In this document: positions 26,712 through 36,402 of the stretch, in pieces
Layout of the letters: every line of letters starts with the position of its first letter
How positions within the stretch are numbered: the stretch's first letter is position 1
From: Dyella sp. 2HG41-7
Lineage (GTDB): Bacteria; Pseudomonadota; Gammaproteobacteria; Xanthomonadales; Rhodanobacteraceae
Direction of reading: 5' to 3'
Assembly: GCF_021390675.1 (NCBI RefSeq)
Contig: NZ_JAJEJV010000004.1
Location: forward strand, 3,782,001-3,846,000
DNA: 64,000 nucleotides
Made by a program: the position numbers and the translations under genes
Notes under the pieces: model-generated
Told to the model about the DNA's origin: nothing
Database searches by the model: none
What the model saw: the letters and a program-made list of their open reading frames with translations, nothing else

Positions 26712-28313
26712 ATGACCGAACGCGAGACGATGGAATATGACGTGATCGTCGTCGGTGCGGGCCCGGCCGGCCTCTCGTTCGCGATCCGTCTGAAACAGCT
26801 CAAGCCGGACGTGACGGTGTGCGTGATCGAAAAGGCATCCACCATCGGCGCGCAGATTCTCTCTGGCGCCGTGATCGAACCGCAGCCGCTGGACGCCCTG
26901 CTGCCCGGCTGGCGCGACAATCCGCCGCCGATCTGCGTGCCTGCGACCGAAGACGAATTCTGGCTGCTGAACAAAACCGGCGGACGCAAGCTGCCGGTGC
27001 CGCCAGGCATGCACAACCGTGGCAACGTGATCGTATCGTTGGGCGCGCTGTGCGCGTGGTTGGCGCCGCAGGCCGAAGCGTTGGGCGTGGACGTCTTCCC
27101 CGGCTTCGCCGCCGCCGACACTATTTATAACGAAGACGGCTCCGTGGCGGGCGTGCGCATCGGCGACATGGGCGTGGCCAAAGACGGTTCGCACAAGCCC
27201 GGTTACACGCAAGGCATCGATATCAAAGCCAAGGTCACCGTGCTCGCCGAAGGCGCGCGCGGCAGCCTCACCAAGCAACTCATCAAGCGTTTCTCGCTCG
27301 ACAAAAGCAGCGATCCGCAAGGCTATTCGATCGGCATCAAGGAACTCTGGCAGGTGCCCGCGGGGCGCGTAACGCCCGGAAAAATATTCCACAGCTTTGG
27401 CTGGCCGGCTGACACGCACACCTATGGCGGCGCGTTCCTTTATCACTTGGACAAAGATCGCATCGCGCTGGGTTACGTCAGCGGACTGGACTACAGCGAT
27501 CCGAATTATCAGCCGTGGGAAGCCTTCCAGCAGTGGAAGAATCATCCGCTGATCAAACCGCTGCTTGAAGGCGGCACCATTCTCTCCGCCGGCGCGCGCG
27601 CCATCGTCACCGGCGGTTATCAATCGCTGCCCAACGTCGAGATGCCCGGCGCGCTGTTGATCGGCGACACCGCCGGCCTGCTCAACGTGCCCAAGATCAA
27701 AGGCACGCACCAGGCGATCAAGAGCGGCATGCTCGCCGCCGAACATCTCGCTGCGAACGATCTCAAGCCCGCCGGCTTCGACGCAAAACTGCGCGACTCC
27801 GACGTGATGGCCGAATTGAAGAAAGTGCGCAACGTCAAGCCTGGTTTCAAGAAGGGTTTGTGGCGCGGCATGTTCAACGCGGCCTGGGAAACCATCACCG
27901 CCGGCAAATCGCCCTGGACGCTGAAGAACAAACCCGACTGGAATTCGCTGCACAAACTCGGCCAGTTCGAAGAACCCAAACGCGACTACGTGCAACGCGA
28001 ACTGCCACCACGCGATCGCTTGGCCGGCGTGTACTTCGCCGCCACCGAACACGACGAAGATCAGCCGATTCATCTGCACGTTTCCGATACGTCGGTATGC
28101 GTGACGAAATGCGCGCAGGAATACGGCAATCCTTGCACGCGTTTCTGCCCTGCCAACGTTTACGAAATCGTCAACGATGAATCGGGCAAGCGTTTGCAGA
28201 TCAATGCCGCCAACTGCGTGCACTGCAAAACCTGCGACATCAAAGACCCGTACCAAATCATCAACTGGGTGACGCCGGAAGGCGGATCGGGCCCGAATTA
28301 CCAGAATCTGTAA
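26712..28313 (+). CDS. Electron transfer flavoprotein-ubiquinone oxidoreductase
   Basis: 533 residues from the ATG at 26712 (GGAG about 10 nt before); the open frame starts earlier. ETF-QO carries electrons from acyl-CoA dehydrogenases, via ETF, to ubiquinone at the inner membrane. The N-terminal FAD-binding motif VIVVGAGPAGLSFAIRLKQL is clear, and the 4Fe-4S ligands are in CTRFCPANVYE and NCVHCKTCDIKDP near the C-terminus. Length and motifs match bacterial and mitochondrial enzymes. etfB and etfA follow 2.2 kb downstream, interrupted by a glycosyltransferase gene. Together with fadE this supplies a full beta-oxidation electron route. Confidence 0.97.
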   Translation: MTERETMEYDVIVVGAGPAGLSFAIRLKQLKPDVTVCVIEKASTIGAQILSGAVIEPQPLDALLPGWRDNPPPICVPATEDEFWLLNKTGGRKLPVPPGMHNRGNVIVSLGALCAWLAPQAEALGVDVFPGFAAADTIYNEDGSVAGVRIGDMGVAKDGSHKPGYTQGIDIKAKVTVLAEGARGSLTKQLIKRFSLDKSSDPQGYSIGIKELWQVPAGRVTPGKIFHSFGWPADTHTYGGAFLYHLDKDRIALGYVSGLDYSDPNYQPWEAFQQWKNHPLIKPLLEGGTILSAGARAIVTGGYQSLPNVEMPGALLIGDTAGLLNVPKIKGTHQAIKSGMLAAEHLAANDLKPAGFDAKLRDSDVMAELKKVRNVKPGFKKGLWRGMFNAAWETITAGKSPWTLKNKPDWNSLHKLGQFEEPKRDYVQRELPPRDRLAGVYFAATEHDEDQPIHLHVSDTSVCVTKCAQEYGNPCTRFCPANVYEIVNDESGKRLQINAANCVHCKTCDIKDPYQIINWVTPEGGSGPNYQNL

Positions 28314-28342
28314 TCCAGCCGTAGCGCCACTCGGAGGTGGCT

Positions 28343-30439
28343 TTGAGCAGTTCGTTGACCTGGCGCATTCGGCGTCTGTATTTCTTGATGACTCGCACCA
28401 CGAGCAGCGTTGCTCAACGTGGCTTGCGGGGCACGATGACGCGCATCGCGCAAGAATTCCGGCCACGCGCTTCAACGTTGCCGGCGTTGTCATTGGAGCC
28501 GATGGAAAATTCTCCGTGGCCTTTTGCGCTGCCCACGAGCGACGCGCCACGCGTCTCCGTCATCATTCCGGTGCACGGAAAGCTTGACTACACGCTTGCC
28601 TGCCTTCGATCCATCGCACGTTATGGCGCGAATGCGCCATTCGAAGTCATTGTGGTGAACGACGCTTCTCCAGATGCGACAGCATCGACGCTAAGCGAGA
28701 TCGCGGGCTTACGGCTGCTGAGCAACCCTCGCAACCTTGGCTTTATCGGCAGCTGCAATGCCGGCGCCGAGGCAGCGCGCGGATCGCATCTGTTGTTTTT
28801 GAACAACGACACGCAAGTCACGCCAGGCTGGCTCGATCGGTTGTTGGAATGTTTTGCGGATGAGCCCGATTGCGGCCTCGTCGGCAGTCGGTTGGTTTAT
28901 CCCGATGGTCGCCTGCAGGAAGCGGGAGGCATTGTTTTTTCAAACGCCGATGGCTGGAACTACGGTCGCTTCGAGTCGCCGGACGATCCGCGTTTTCGCT
29001 TTCGCCGCGACGCGGATTACGTGTCCGGCGCATCGCTCATGATCGAATCGGCACTGTTTCGCCAGGTGAATGGTTTCGACAGCCGATACACCCCCGCCTA
29101 CTACGAAGACACCGATCTTGCTTTCGCCGTGCGCGCCGCAGGCAAGCGTGTCATGTATCAGCCAGAAAGCGTGGTCGTGCACTTCGAGGGCATCAGCTCG
29201 GGCACCGATCTCCAATCCGGCGTCAAGCAATATCAACGCATCAACAAAACAAAATTTGCGGAAAAATGGATTGACGCACTGAAGCGACAACCAACCGCGG
29301 GATCGGCTATCGAATCGGTCGTCCATCATGATGATCGTCCTCATATGCTTGTCATCGATGCGCTAGCGCCAGATGCCTCGCGCGACTCCGGCTCGCTGCG
29401 CATGATCAACATCATGCGCTTGCTGCGCGAACTGGGATGGCGTGTGACCTTCATGGCCGACAATCGCCTTGCCAGCGACGAGGAAATCGCTCAGCTGGGA
29501 CGTATCGGTGTGCAGACGCTCTGTAAACCCTGGTCACCGTCGCTCGTTCGCTGGCTTTCAAAAGAAAAACAGACCTTGCAAGCCGTGATGTTGTCACGGC
29601 ATTACGTGGCCGCACCCAACCTCGGTTTGATTCGGCGAATGGCGCCGCAAGCCAAGATCGTTTTCGACACCGTCGATTTGCATTTCCTGCGCGAACAACG
29701 TGCGGCGCAACTGACCGGCAATCGCGCCTTGATTCGCCAAGCGCAATCGTCGCGTCGCCGCGAGTTGGAATTGATACGCGCCAGTGACATCACACTAGTT
29801 GTCAGCCCGGTCGAGAAAGAGCTGCTCGCCAAAGAAGCTCCCGATGCGACGGTGGAACTCGTTTCCAACGTGCACGAAGTGTTCGGCCGACGTGTTGCGT
29901 TCGCTCAACGCAAGGATGTTGTGTTCGTCGGCGGCTTTGGGCATCCGCCCAATGTCGATGCAGTCAACTGGCTCGTCGGCGATATCTTTCCGCTCATTCA
30001 CGCGGCACGACCGGATATAACGTTGCATCTTATCGGCGACATCCCCGAATCGGCTCGAATCCATTTGGCAAAGCCGGGCGTTCAAATCCACGGCAAAGTC
30101 GACGAACTGACGCCATGGATGGACGGGTGCCGTATCGCCTTGGCGCCGCTTCGCTACGGCGCTGGCGTCAAGGGCAAGGTCAATATGGCGATGAGCTATG
30201 GCCTGCCCGTGGTTGCAACCAGCATCGCCGCGGAAGGCATGCGATTGCAGGACGGCGAAAACATACTCGTCGCCGATGATTCGTCGACCTTCGCATCCGC
30301 GGTGCTCAAGCTGTACGACGATGAGCCGCTGTGGTTGCGCCTGTCCAACGGGGGCGTGGACAACATTCGCCAGCACTTCTCCTTCGATGTCGCCCGCGAG
30401 GCCCTGCGCCAGGCGCTATCCGCGCGCCAGCCGGCCTAG
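28343..30439 (+). CDS. Two-domain glycosyltransferase (GT2 + GT4)
   Basis: About 698 residues from a TTG at 28343, 5 nt after GGAGG; a GTG at 28337 is an alternative. The GT2 domain (about 70-315) has VSVIIPVHGKLDYTLACL, VVNDASPDATAS, LNNDTQVTPGWLD and FEGISSGTDLQSG. The C-terminal GT4-like domain (about 335-690) has FVGGFGHPPNVDAVNWLV and RYGAGVKGKVNMAMSYGLPVVATS. Both domains closely resemble the C-terminal two thirds of the large protein at 52633-55881, so they are paralogues. It interrupts the ETF-QO and etfBA genes, just outside the etfA flank of the polysaccharide locus. Likely a cytoplasmic polysaccharide-building enzyme; the sugars are unknown. Confidence 0.88.
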   Translation: MSSSLTWRIRRLYFLMTRTTSSVAQRGLRGTMTRIAQEFRPRASTLPALSLEPMENSPWPFALPTSDAPRVSVIIPVHGKLDYTLACLRSIARYGANAPFEVIVVNDASPDATASTLSEIAGLRLLSNPRNLGFIGSCNAGAEAARGSHLLFLNNDTQVTPGWLDRLLECFADEPDCGLVGSRLVYPDGRLQEAGGIVFSNADGWNYGRFESPDDPRFRFRRDADYVSGASLMIESALFRQVNGFDSRYTPAYYEDTDLAFAVRAAGKRVMYQPESVVVHFEGISSGTDLQSGVKQYQRINKTKFAEKWIDALKRQPTAGSAIESVVHHDDRPHMLVIDALAPDASRDSGSLRMINIMRLLRELGWRVTFMADNRLASDEEIAQLGRIGVQTLCKPWSPSLVRWLSKEKQTLQAVMLSRHYVAAPNLGLIRRMAPQAKIVFDTVDLHFLREQRAAQLTGNRALIRQAQSSRRRELELIRASDITLVVSPVEKELLAKEAPDATVELVSNVHEVFGRRVAFAQRKDVVFVGGFGHPPNVDAVNWLVGDIFPLIHAARPDITLHLIGDIPESARIHLAKPGVQIHGKVDELTPWMDGCRIALAPLRYGAGVKGKVNMAMSYGLPVVATSIAAEGMRLQDGENILVADDSSTFASAVLKLYDDEPLWLRLSNGGVDNIRQHFSFDVAREALRQALSARQPA

Positions 30440-30495
30440 CATCCCCGGGGAATACCCCTTGACCGCGTCCATTCGTGCCCGGATGGACCATCGGT

Positions 30496-30501
30496 TAGAA
30501 T
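30496..30501 (+). promoter_or_regulatory. Possible -10 element of an etfBA promoter
   Basis: TAGAAT (5 of 6 to consensus) lies 55 nt before the etfB start. An upstream TTCGTG at 18-nt spacing is a poor -35, so this is a weak call. Confidence 0.3.
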
Positions 30502-30556
30502 GGGCGTTTGCTCACCCCCTCCGCGCCCCTCAAGGCGCACGGTTGAAGGATCTAAA

Positions 30557-31303
30557 ATGAAAGTTCTGGTCGGCTACAAGCGCGTGGTGGACTACAACGT
30601 CCGCATCCAGGTCAAACCCGATGGCACCGGCGTGGTGACCGATGGCGTGAAGCTTTCCGCCAATCCTTTTGACGATATCGCCTTGGAAGAGGCCTTGCGC
30701 CTGCGTGAAAAGGGCGTGGTCGAGGAAGTGGTCGTCGTGGGCATCGGCCCTGCCGATCTGACCGCACATTTGCGCAACGGCCTGGCGATGGGCGCTAATC
30801 GCGCCATCCACGTAGTGACGCCGGATGCGGTGCAACCGCTGACCGCCGCGCGCGCGTTTCTGAAGCTGGTCGAGAAGGAACAACCCGGCTTGGTGATCCT
30901 GGGCAAACAAGCCATCGACGACGATGCCAATCAGACGGGCCAGATGCTGGCTGCGCTGTGGGACCGTCCGCAGGCGACGTTCGCCAGCAAAGTGGAGATC
31001 GCCAACGGCAAAGCGACGGTAACGCGCGAAGTCGACGCCGGCCTGGAAGTTATCGAAGCCGAATTGCCGGCGGTGATCACGACCGATCTGCGCTTGAACG
31101 AACCGCGCTTCATCAAACTGCCGGACATCATGAAAGCCAAATCCAAACCCATCGACACCATTGAATTCGCGTCGCTTGGCGTGGACACGCACGATCAGTT
31201 GAAGACCACGCACTATGCGGCGCCCGCCAAGCGCAGCAAGGGCGTGATGGTGAAGGACGCGGCCGAACTCGTCGCCGCGCTGAAGCAGAAAGGCCTGCTT
31301 TAA
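30557..31303 (+). CDS. etfB: Electron transfer flavoprotein beta subunit
   Basis: 248 residues from the ATG at 30557 (AAGGATCTAAA upstream). EtfB pairs with EtfA to carry electrons from acyl-CoA dehydrogenases to ETF-QO. Family sequence: MKVLVGYKRVVDYNVRIQVK, NPFDDIALEEALRLREKG, and the AMP/FAD-contacting LVILGKQAIDDDANQTGQMLA. etfA follows after 27 nt. The etfBA pair forms the conserved left border of the O-antigen locus in Xanthomonas, and the arrangement here is the same. Confidence 0.97.
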   Translation: MKVLVGYKRVVDYNVRIQVKPDGTGVVTDGVKLSANPFDDIALEEALRLREKGVVEEVVVVGIGPADLTAHLRNGLAMGANRAIHVVTPDAVQPLTAARAFLKLVEKEQPGLVILGKQAIDDDANQTGQMLAALWDRPQATFASKVEIANGKATVTREVDAGLEVIEAELPAVITTDLRLNEPRFIKLPDIMKAKSKPIDTIEFASLGVDTHDQLKTTHYAAPAKRSKGVMVKDAAELVAALKQKGLL

Positions 31304-31330
31304 GCAGCCGACCGGACCAAGGAGACACCC

Positions 31331-32275
31331 ATGAGCAAGATCCTGGTTATCGCCGAACATCTGGACGGCAAACTGAACCCCTCCACCGCGCGCGCTGTGA
31401 GCGCAGCAGCGGCTGTCAAACCCGACGCCATCGACGTACTCGTGCTTAGCGACAAGGCGGATGCCATTGCCGCCGAAGCCGCGAAGATCGATGGCGTAAG
31501 CCGCGTACTCACGGTCGCGCGCGCTGAAAATGCGCATCCGCTCGCCGCCGTGCTCGCTCCGCAAATTGCGAAGGCGGCAAGCGGCTATAGCCACGTATTC
31601 GTGCCTTCCACCACGTTCGGAAAAGATGTCGCTCCGCGCGTCGCCGCCCTGCTCGGCGTGGCTCAAGTCAGCGACGTAATGAGCGTGGAAGACAGCCACA
31701 CGTTCAAGCGCCCCATCTACGCTGGCAACGCCATCATCACCGTGGAAGCCGACGCTGCGCATGCGATCGTCGCCACCATCCGCACCGCATCCTGGCCCGC
31801 CGCCGCCAGCGGCGCGAACGCTGCTCCCGTGGAACCGCTGAGCCTGGACGTCGCACTACCGACCCACACACGCTTCGTGGAACTGAAGCAAGGTAAGAGC
31901 GATCGCCCCGATCTGCAAAGCGCCAACAAGGTGGTTTCCGGCGGTCGCGGCGTCGGCTCGAAAGAAAACTTCGAGATCATCTACAAATTCGCCGACAAGA
32001 TCGGCGCAGCCGTGGGCGCATCGCGTGCCGCCGTCGATGCGGGTTATGTTCCCAACGAACTGCAAGTAGGCCAGACCGGCAAGATCATCGCGCCGGAACT
32101 GTATATGGCCATCGGTATTTCTGGCGCCATCCAGCATCTGACGGGTATCAAAGATGCCGGCACCATCGTTGCTATCAACAAAGATGGCGAAGCGCCTATT
32201 TTCGAGGTGGCGGATATCGGTTTGGTGGGTGATCTGTTCAAGATCATCCCGGAGCTTGAGCAGGCCCTAGGCTAA
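31331..32275 (+). CDS. etfA: Electron transfer flavoprotein alpha subunit
   Basis: 314 residues, AAGGAG 8 nt before the ATG. The C-terminal FAD-binding signature is intact: [40 protein letters not shown], then [31 protein letters not shown] near residues 200-290. It forms the heterodimer with EtfB. A strong terminator lies 21 nt after the stop, isolating the pair from the polysaccharide locus. Confidence 0.97.
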   Translation: MSKILVIAEHLDGKLNPSTARAVSAAAAVKPDAIDVLVLSDKADAIAAEAAKIDGVSRVLTVARAENAHPLAAVLAPQIAKAASGYSHVFVPSTTFGKDVAPRVAALLGVAQVSDVMSVEDSHTFKRPIYAGNAIITVEADAAHAIVATIRTASWPAAASGANAAPVEPLSLDVALPTHTRFVELKQGKSDRPDLQSANKVVSGGRGVGSKENFEIIYKFADKIGAAVGASRAAVDAGYVPNELQVGQTGKIIAPELYMAIGISGAIQHLTGIKDAGTIVAINKDGEAPIFEVADIGLVGDLFKIIPELEQALG

Positions 32276-32296
32276 ACCAAACTCACGCACGAACTG

Positions 32297-32333
32297 AAAC
32301 GACAAAGGGGCCAAATGGCCCCTTTGTCGTTTT
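32297..32333 (+). terminator. Strong intrinsic terminator of etfBA
   Basis: 16-bp perfect stem beginning AAACGACAAA and ending TTTGTCGTTT, loop AAAT, closed by TTTT. The A run on the left arm gives a T run on the minus strand, so it may also terminate the convergent lipoprotein gene. Confidence 0.88.
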
Positions 32334-32356
32334 CCAGCCATTCTTTCGAACAAGGT

Positions 32357-32797
32357 TCAGGCGTTTTTCGCCAAACACTTGACCACGTAGACACGCCGCA
32401 TGGCGAGGGTCCTTCCCGTCGACGCGTCAGTCATACGAAATGTCGTGTGGTCGCCAACCCAATTGCCCGTGGTGGCCGAACCTTTCGACGATCCCGACAT
32501 CCACTTTTTCGGGCGCCCATGCCCATCATCAACCCAGATGTCGACGCTCTGAACACCACGCCCCGACACATCCCAATTCATCGCGATGGCGCTTCGACCA
32601 CCCGGGTTCTCGCACATATCGATGCCGACTGGGGTAGCCGTCAGGCTCGCATCCTTCAATGCGTAACCGTCGCCGCGACCATCCAGCAAACCGTTACCCG
32701 GTACATACAATTCGCTGGTGCTTTGCGACATCCGCGAGCAGCCTCCACAGACGATGGCTACAACCATCACAAACGATGTCAGCGCCGCCGCTCTCAT
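32357..32797 (-). CDS. Small secreted protein, probable lipoprotein
   Basis: 146 residues. A hydrophobic N-terminus (SFVMVVAIVCGGCSRMSQ) contains Cys17 and Cys20; CGG-C is an imperfect lipobox. The mature part is polar and Gly-rich, with no motif I recognise; SVDIWVDDGHGRPKKWMSG suggests a beta-sandwich. Its ATG overlaps the stop of the upstream glycosyltransferase gene by 4 nt (ATGA), so the two are coupled. As the last gene of the minus-strand run facing etfA, it may be an envelope accessory of the polysaccharide locus. Confidence 0.68.
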   Translation of the reverse strand: MRAAALTSFVMVVAIVCGGCSRMSQSTSELYVPGNGLLDGRGDGYALKDASLTATPVGIDMCENPGGRSAIAMNWDVSGRGVQSVDIWVDDGHGRPKKWMSGSSKGSATTGNWVGDHTTFRMTDASTGRTLAMRRVYVVKCLAKNA

Positions 32798-33786
32798 ACG
32801 TCATCACCTTCGTTGATAAAGGGATGGATCGGCTGCGTCGGTTGATTGGCGACATCGTAGTTGAGCCACGACAAGAACAATTGCACGCCGATGATCAATG
32901 GCAATGCCGCTGTCATAACAATGCCCGGCACAGTGGGAAGACCGCTAATACGCCCCTCCACCCAATGCCAGCCTCCGTAGAAAATCGAAAACAGGATCAG
33001 AGGAATGGAGAAGAGCAACTCAAGGGAAGCCAGCGAAAAATTTCTAATGAAGTAGCTATACACCAGGCGCCGGCCAAAATTTCTAAGATTTCCCTTCAAA
33101 AACGGCAGCATTACCTTGGCCGGATTCAAGCTGGAAGGCTCGTCGCCATAAACGGCCCACATGGGCATTTCCGTTACCACGGCACGCACCTGATTGAGGT
33201 TGTAGAGCATGTCGGACTCGAAGAAATATCGCTTTGCGATGTTGTCGAGTTCGAGCTCCTGCAGGACATCGCGATGGATCGCGGTAAATCCGTTGGTAGG
33301 ATCGAAGAGTTGCCAATAGCCACTGGATAGCTTGGTAAGGAACGACAATCCAGCATTACCGAACAGGCGTACCCATGGCATCGAAGATACGTCGCGAATG
33401 CGATGAAAACGATTGCCTTTCACATAGTCGGATCGCCCGGCGACGATCGGGCGCGATAGCCTTCCGATCAATGCGGGATCCATTTGACCATCTCCATCGA
33501 GCTTTACCACCGCGATCGCGGCGGTCTGCGCCGCCGCCTTATACCCCGTGATGGTGGCACCGCCAACGCCCTGGTTCTGCGCATGCTTGATGACGTGAAC
33601 GCGCGAATCCTTACACTCGGCAAGTACCAAGTCGCCCGTATTGACCGGGCAGGCATCGTCCACAATAAAAATCCAGCCGACTTCGGAGCCAATGCGCGGT
33701 ATCAAATCGAGCACCAGCTTACCTACGCGGTAGCACGGAATGACGACCGCAATTTTCGGTTCCGCTCCATCCACTGAATTATTCAT
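32794..33786 (-). CDS. DPM1-type glycosyltransferase, family 2, membrane-anchored
   Basis: 330 residues from the ATG at 33786; an in-frame TTG at 33810 is less likely. GT2 motifs: AVVIPCYRVGKLVLDLI, FIVDDACPVNTG, NQGVGGATITGYKAA, and KLDGDGQMDP (DxD-like metal site, near residue 97). Hydrophobic segments are at about 238-262 and 284-310 (ASLELLFSIPLILFSIFYGGW and GIVMTAALPLIIGVQLFLSW). Such enzymes load a sugar onto polyprenyl phosphate at the inner membrane; the lipid-linked sugar would feed the periplasmic GT-C candidates nearby. The sugar is unknown. Confidence 0.85.
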   Translation of the reverse strand: MNNSVDGAEPKIAVVIPCYRVGKLVLDLIPRIGSEVGWIFIVDDACPVNTGDLVLAECKDSRVHVIKHAQNQGVGGATITGYKAAAQTAAIAVVKLDGDGQMDPALIGRLSRPIVAGRSDYVKGNRFHRIRDVSSMPWVRLFGNAGLSFLTKLSSGYWQLFDPTNGFTAIHRDVLQELELDNIAKRYFFESDMLYNLNQVRAVVTEMPMWAVYGDEPSSLNPAKVMLPFLKGNLRNFGRRLVYSYFIRNFSLASLELLFSIPLILFSIFYGGWHWVEGRISGLPTVPGIVMTAALPLIIGVQLFLSWLNYDVANQPTQPIHPFINEGDDV

Positions 33787-33916
33787 GCATTTGCCCCAAT
33801 TCACCGGCAACGTCGCTCATAGCACATCCAATCGCTTGTAGATTCAATATTTGGACACTGGGAAATTCAACGGGCAGAAGGAACCTTACCCAATCGCTCC
33901 GAAACCGCATGGCCAA

Positions 33917-36028
33917 TTACCGATAAATCAGCTGTCTCTTCATCTTCCCCCCAATGTCGCGTGCCTCAAGAAGAGGAAAGAAATCCGCATTGCACTGCCC
34001 AGCACAAAGGCGCCAAAGCACCATCTGACCGACCTCGTACTCCTTGCTGGCGTGCAATTGCAACAAAGCATGGCGAAGCGGCTCGCTGGTGGCGTCTTGG
34101 GTTATGACGTGATCGATGCCGGTCCTCGCGAACAGTTCGACCCAGCTGGCGCCGGAGGCATCCGCGTCGGCGTTCGCTGCCGCATTCGCAAACGATGAAT
34201 CGTACCAAGTCAAGGTAACGGCGCGCCCTTCAAACGGACCAAGAAATGGACGCCCGGGATCCGCCAAATACACAAAGTAATTTTGACCGTAACGCGATTG
34301 CAGATAACGCTGCACCAGAAGCTCGGGAGCTATCCGTTTTTCGATCCCCTCGCGAACGTCACCTTGCGCCTCGTTTATCCCTCCCAGCACTTGCCAAGCG
34401 ATATCGCCGTTAAAAAGGTAATTGCACGAAGGGGTGAATATCGTGTTGAGAAGAGCCAAGGCGACGAGAGCGAACGCTCCGATTTTTTGAAAGTTCAGCC
34501 CTTGCCAAACCATCAGCGCGACCGGAAACAACGGCGCCATGGCTGGCAAAATGTATCGAACGTATTGTGTCCCCAAAAACATTCCGACCATGCAAAAGAG
34601 CAGAGAAAGGCTTATCCAACGAAGCCGCGGCCGAAAAACAGAAATAAGTACGCACCCGCTTAACGCCAGCAATGTGAATCCAAGCGCACCTGGATACACT
34701 TCCTGAAACTTGTCGGTATGAAAGGTGATCTGCCAAAGCGAGTCCCAATGAAGCCCCTGGTTCCAACGCCGATCTTGGAAATTGACCGCAGGCCCGAATG
34801 GCGATTTGAAAATACCGTTGAATATCGGGTACACCGGATTGCCGGTGACAAACCAGGCATAAAAATAACTTGACCCGCATACCGCGAAGCCCAGGGGAAG
34901 CCTGGGAATAACAAGCCTTGTGAAACGCGCCGGTTTATATTTAACCAGCAACACCAGCGCGAACGGCAGTACAAGCAACGCTTGCGTCGCCTTCAATGCG
35001 ACGACAAGACCGCTGACGATGACAAGCGGCAAAATAACGCCATCCTTGTTGTAACGAAGGCCTTTCGCGGCGATCACCACGAGCGCGACGGTAGCCGCCG
35101 CAATGGCGTTTTCGGCCTGCATCGATGCGTTCAAATAGACGACCAACGGAATCGACGCATAAGCGGCCAACGCGAGCCATCTCAGGCCCGCACGCAAGCC
35201 AATAATCCGTCCCAGCTGCCATAGGCCGAGAAGCGTCATCAAGAACCAACAGGCATCTGCCGAACCACGCTCAACCCGTCCGGCCAATACAGCCACGTAA
35301 CCTTGGAAAATATCGCTGGCCCAAGGAGCAAGCGCCCACCCTTGCGAGGCTACATCCATCTTGTACCGACCCAACGAAAGCAGCTGGGTCGGAAGAAGCA
35401 TGTGGTAGGCAATGTCATCGTATTGAATCGTCGGCAACACCAGCGCAGTCGCGGCGACGGCAATAATGAACATGGCGAATGCCGCCTGCGCCGGAGCCGC
35501 GCATATCGCCAAGTTCCAATGGCGCCGGCCGCGGCGAAACGCGTCGAATATGCGACGTCTTCCGACATAGCAAATGGCGCCCAACACGACGAGATATGTC
35601 AGAAATCCGTGGACGCTAAACGGGAGCAACCATCCCGTAACACCGGTCATGACAGCCACGCCGCACAACATGGAAACAACGTATCCCTGCGATCCGGTTC
35701 GCGCTTGTATTTTCTCGCCGACGACCAGCGAAGCGCAGAGCAACAGAAGGGCCGCGACAACAGCAGTGAGACCCAAGGTTCGCGCCAGTAAAAGGACAAT
35801 CGCAAGGGCGATGCCTGTGGCTACGGAGGTTCGGCAGATCAACCGGAGCAGGCAGCCTATGGCGAACATGGAACCTGCAATGATCAGGTCATGCCAAACG
35901 GTCTGCGATTCAAGCTGTGCAAAGACATCAGTGGTACATAGTCCAATCACCAACAGAAAAAAGCCGGCGATCGCTACCCCTTTTTCCGTCCATGGCATCC
36001 ACCGACGCGTACTTGCAATAGGAACCAT
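33917..36028 (-). CDS. Multi-spanning membrane protein, candidate GT-C glycosyltransferase
   Basis: 703 residues from the ATG at 36028, preceded by AAGGAAGGGG; the frame extends upstream to 36088. Ten or more hydrophobic segments fill the first 500 residues. An early extracytoplasmic loop carries QYDDIAYHM with the paired acidic residues typical of the GT-C catalytic loop. A later loop (residues near 400, GNPVYPIFNGIFKSPFG) is also seen in GT39/ArnT-like proteins. A soluble C-terminal domain of about 150 residues follows. It probably moves a sugar from a polyprenyl phosphate in the periplasm, downstream of the GT2 enzyme in the same direction. Function is inferred; an O-antigen ligase or polymerase is an alternative. 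Confidence 0.72.
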   Translation of the reverse strand: MVPIASTRRWMPWTEKGVAIAGFFLLVIGLCTTDVFAQLESQTVWHDLIIAGSMFAIGCLLRLICRTSVATGIALAIVLLLARTLGLTAVVAALLLLCASLVVGEKIQARTGSQGYVVSMLCGVAVMTGVTGWLLPFSVHGFLTYLVVLGAICYVGRRRIFDAFRRGRRHWNLAICAAPAQAAFAMFIIAVAATALVLPTIQYDDIAYHMLLPTQLLSLGRYKMDVASQGWALAPWASDIFQGYVAVLAGRVERGSADACWFLMTLLGLWQLGRIIGLRAGLRWLALAAYASIPLVVYLNASMQAENAIAAATVALVVIAAKGLRYNKDGVILPLVIVSGLVVALKATQALLVLPFALVLLVKYKPARFTRLVIPRLPLGFAVCGSSYFYAWFVTGNPVYPIFNGIFKSPFGPAVNFQDRRWNQGLHWDSLWQITFHTDKFQEVYPGALGFTLLALSGCVLISVFRPRLRWISLSLLFCMVGMFLGTQYVRYILPAMAPLFPVALMVWQGLNFQKIGAFALVALALLNTIFTPSCNYLFNGDIAWQVLGGINEAQGDVREGIEKRIAPELLVQRYLQSRYGQNYFVYLADPGRPFLGPFEGRAVTLTWYDSSFANAAANADADASGASWVELFARTGIDHVITQDATSEPLRHALLQLHASKEYEVGQMVLWRLCAGQCNADFFPLLEARDIGGKMKRQLIYR

Positions 36029-36402
36029 TACCCCTTCCTTATCGTGACCAGCCTGTCCATGCCGCTGTCCCGCCATCGACAGGCTCACACCATCCCCTAT
36101 CAGGCGACGACCACACCCATCACTGGACCCTTGATTAATGGCCGCAATGATACGCTAAAGCGCTACGCGCCCGAGTATTTCCAGGCCTGCTGGCTACTGA
36201 ATCTAAGTCCGCCGTCGCTGAATTCGCCCCTCCGGACTTGCAATTTCAGACCACCCTTTCCATCATTATGAATTACAGCTTGTTTTCGCGTTTCTGGCAT
36301 TCGATATGGCCAACGTGCTCCAGCGGGAGCGGTCAGCGCTGACCTCTCCGATTCCCTGAATTAGCCCAGCGCATGGGCGATGGGGCCGATTGAATAGAGA
36401 GT
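36029..36402. other. Divergent intergenic region
   Basis: 374 bp between the divergent membrane-protein and phosphatase-like genes; it must hold promoters for both. I see no clear -35/-10 pair and no supportable coding frame. Confidence 0.5.

Noticed and set aside
26583-28550. 655-residue minus-strand open frame opposite the ETF-QO gene
   Set aside because: Antisense shadow of a strongly conserved flavoprotein gene; composition typical of GC-rich reverse frames.
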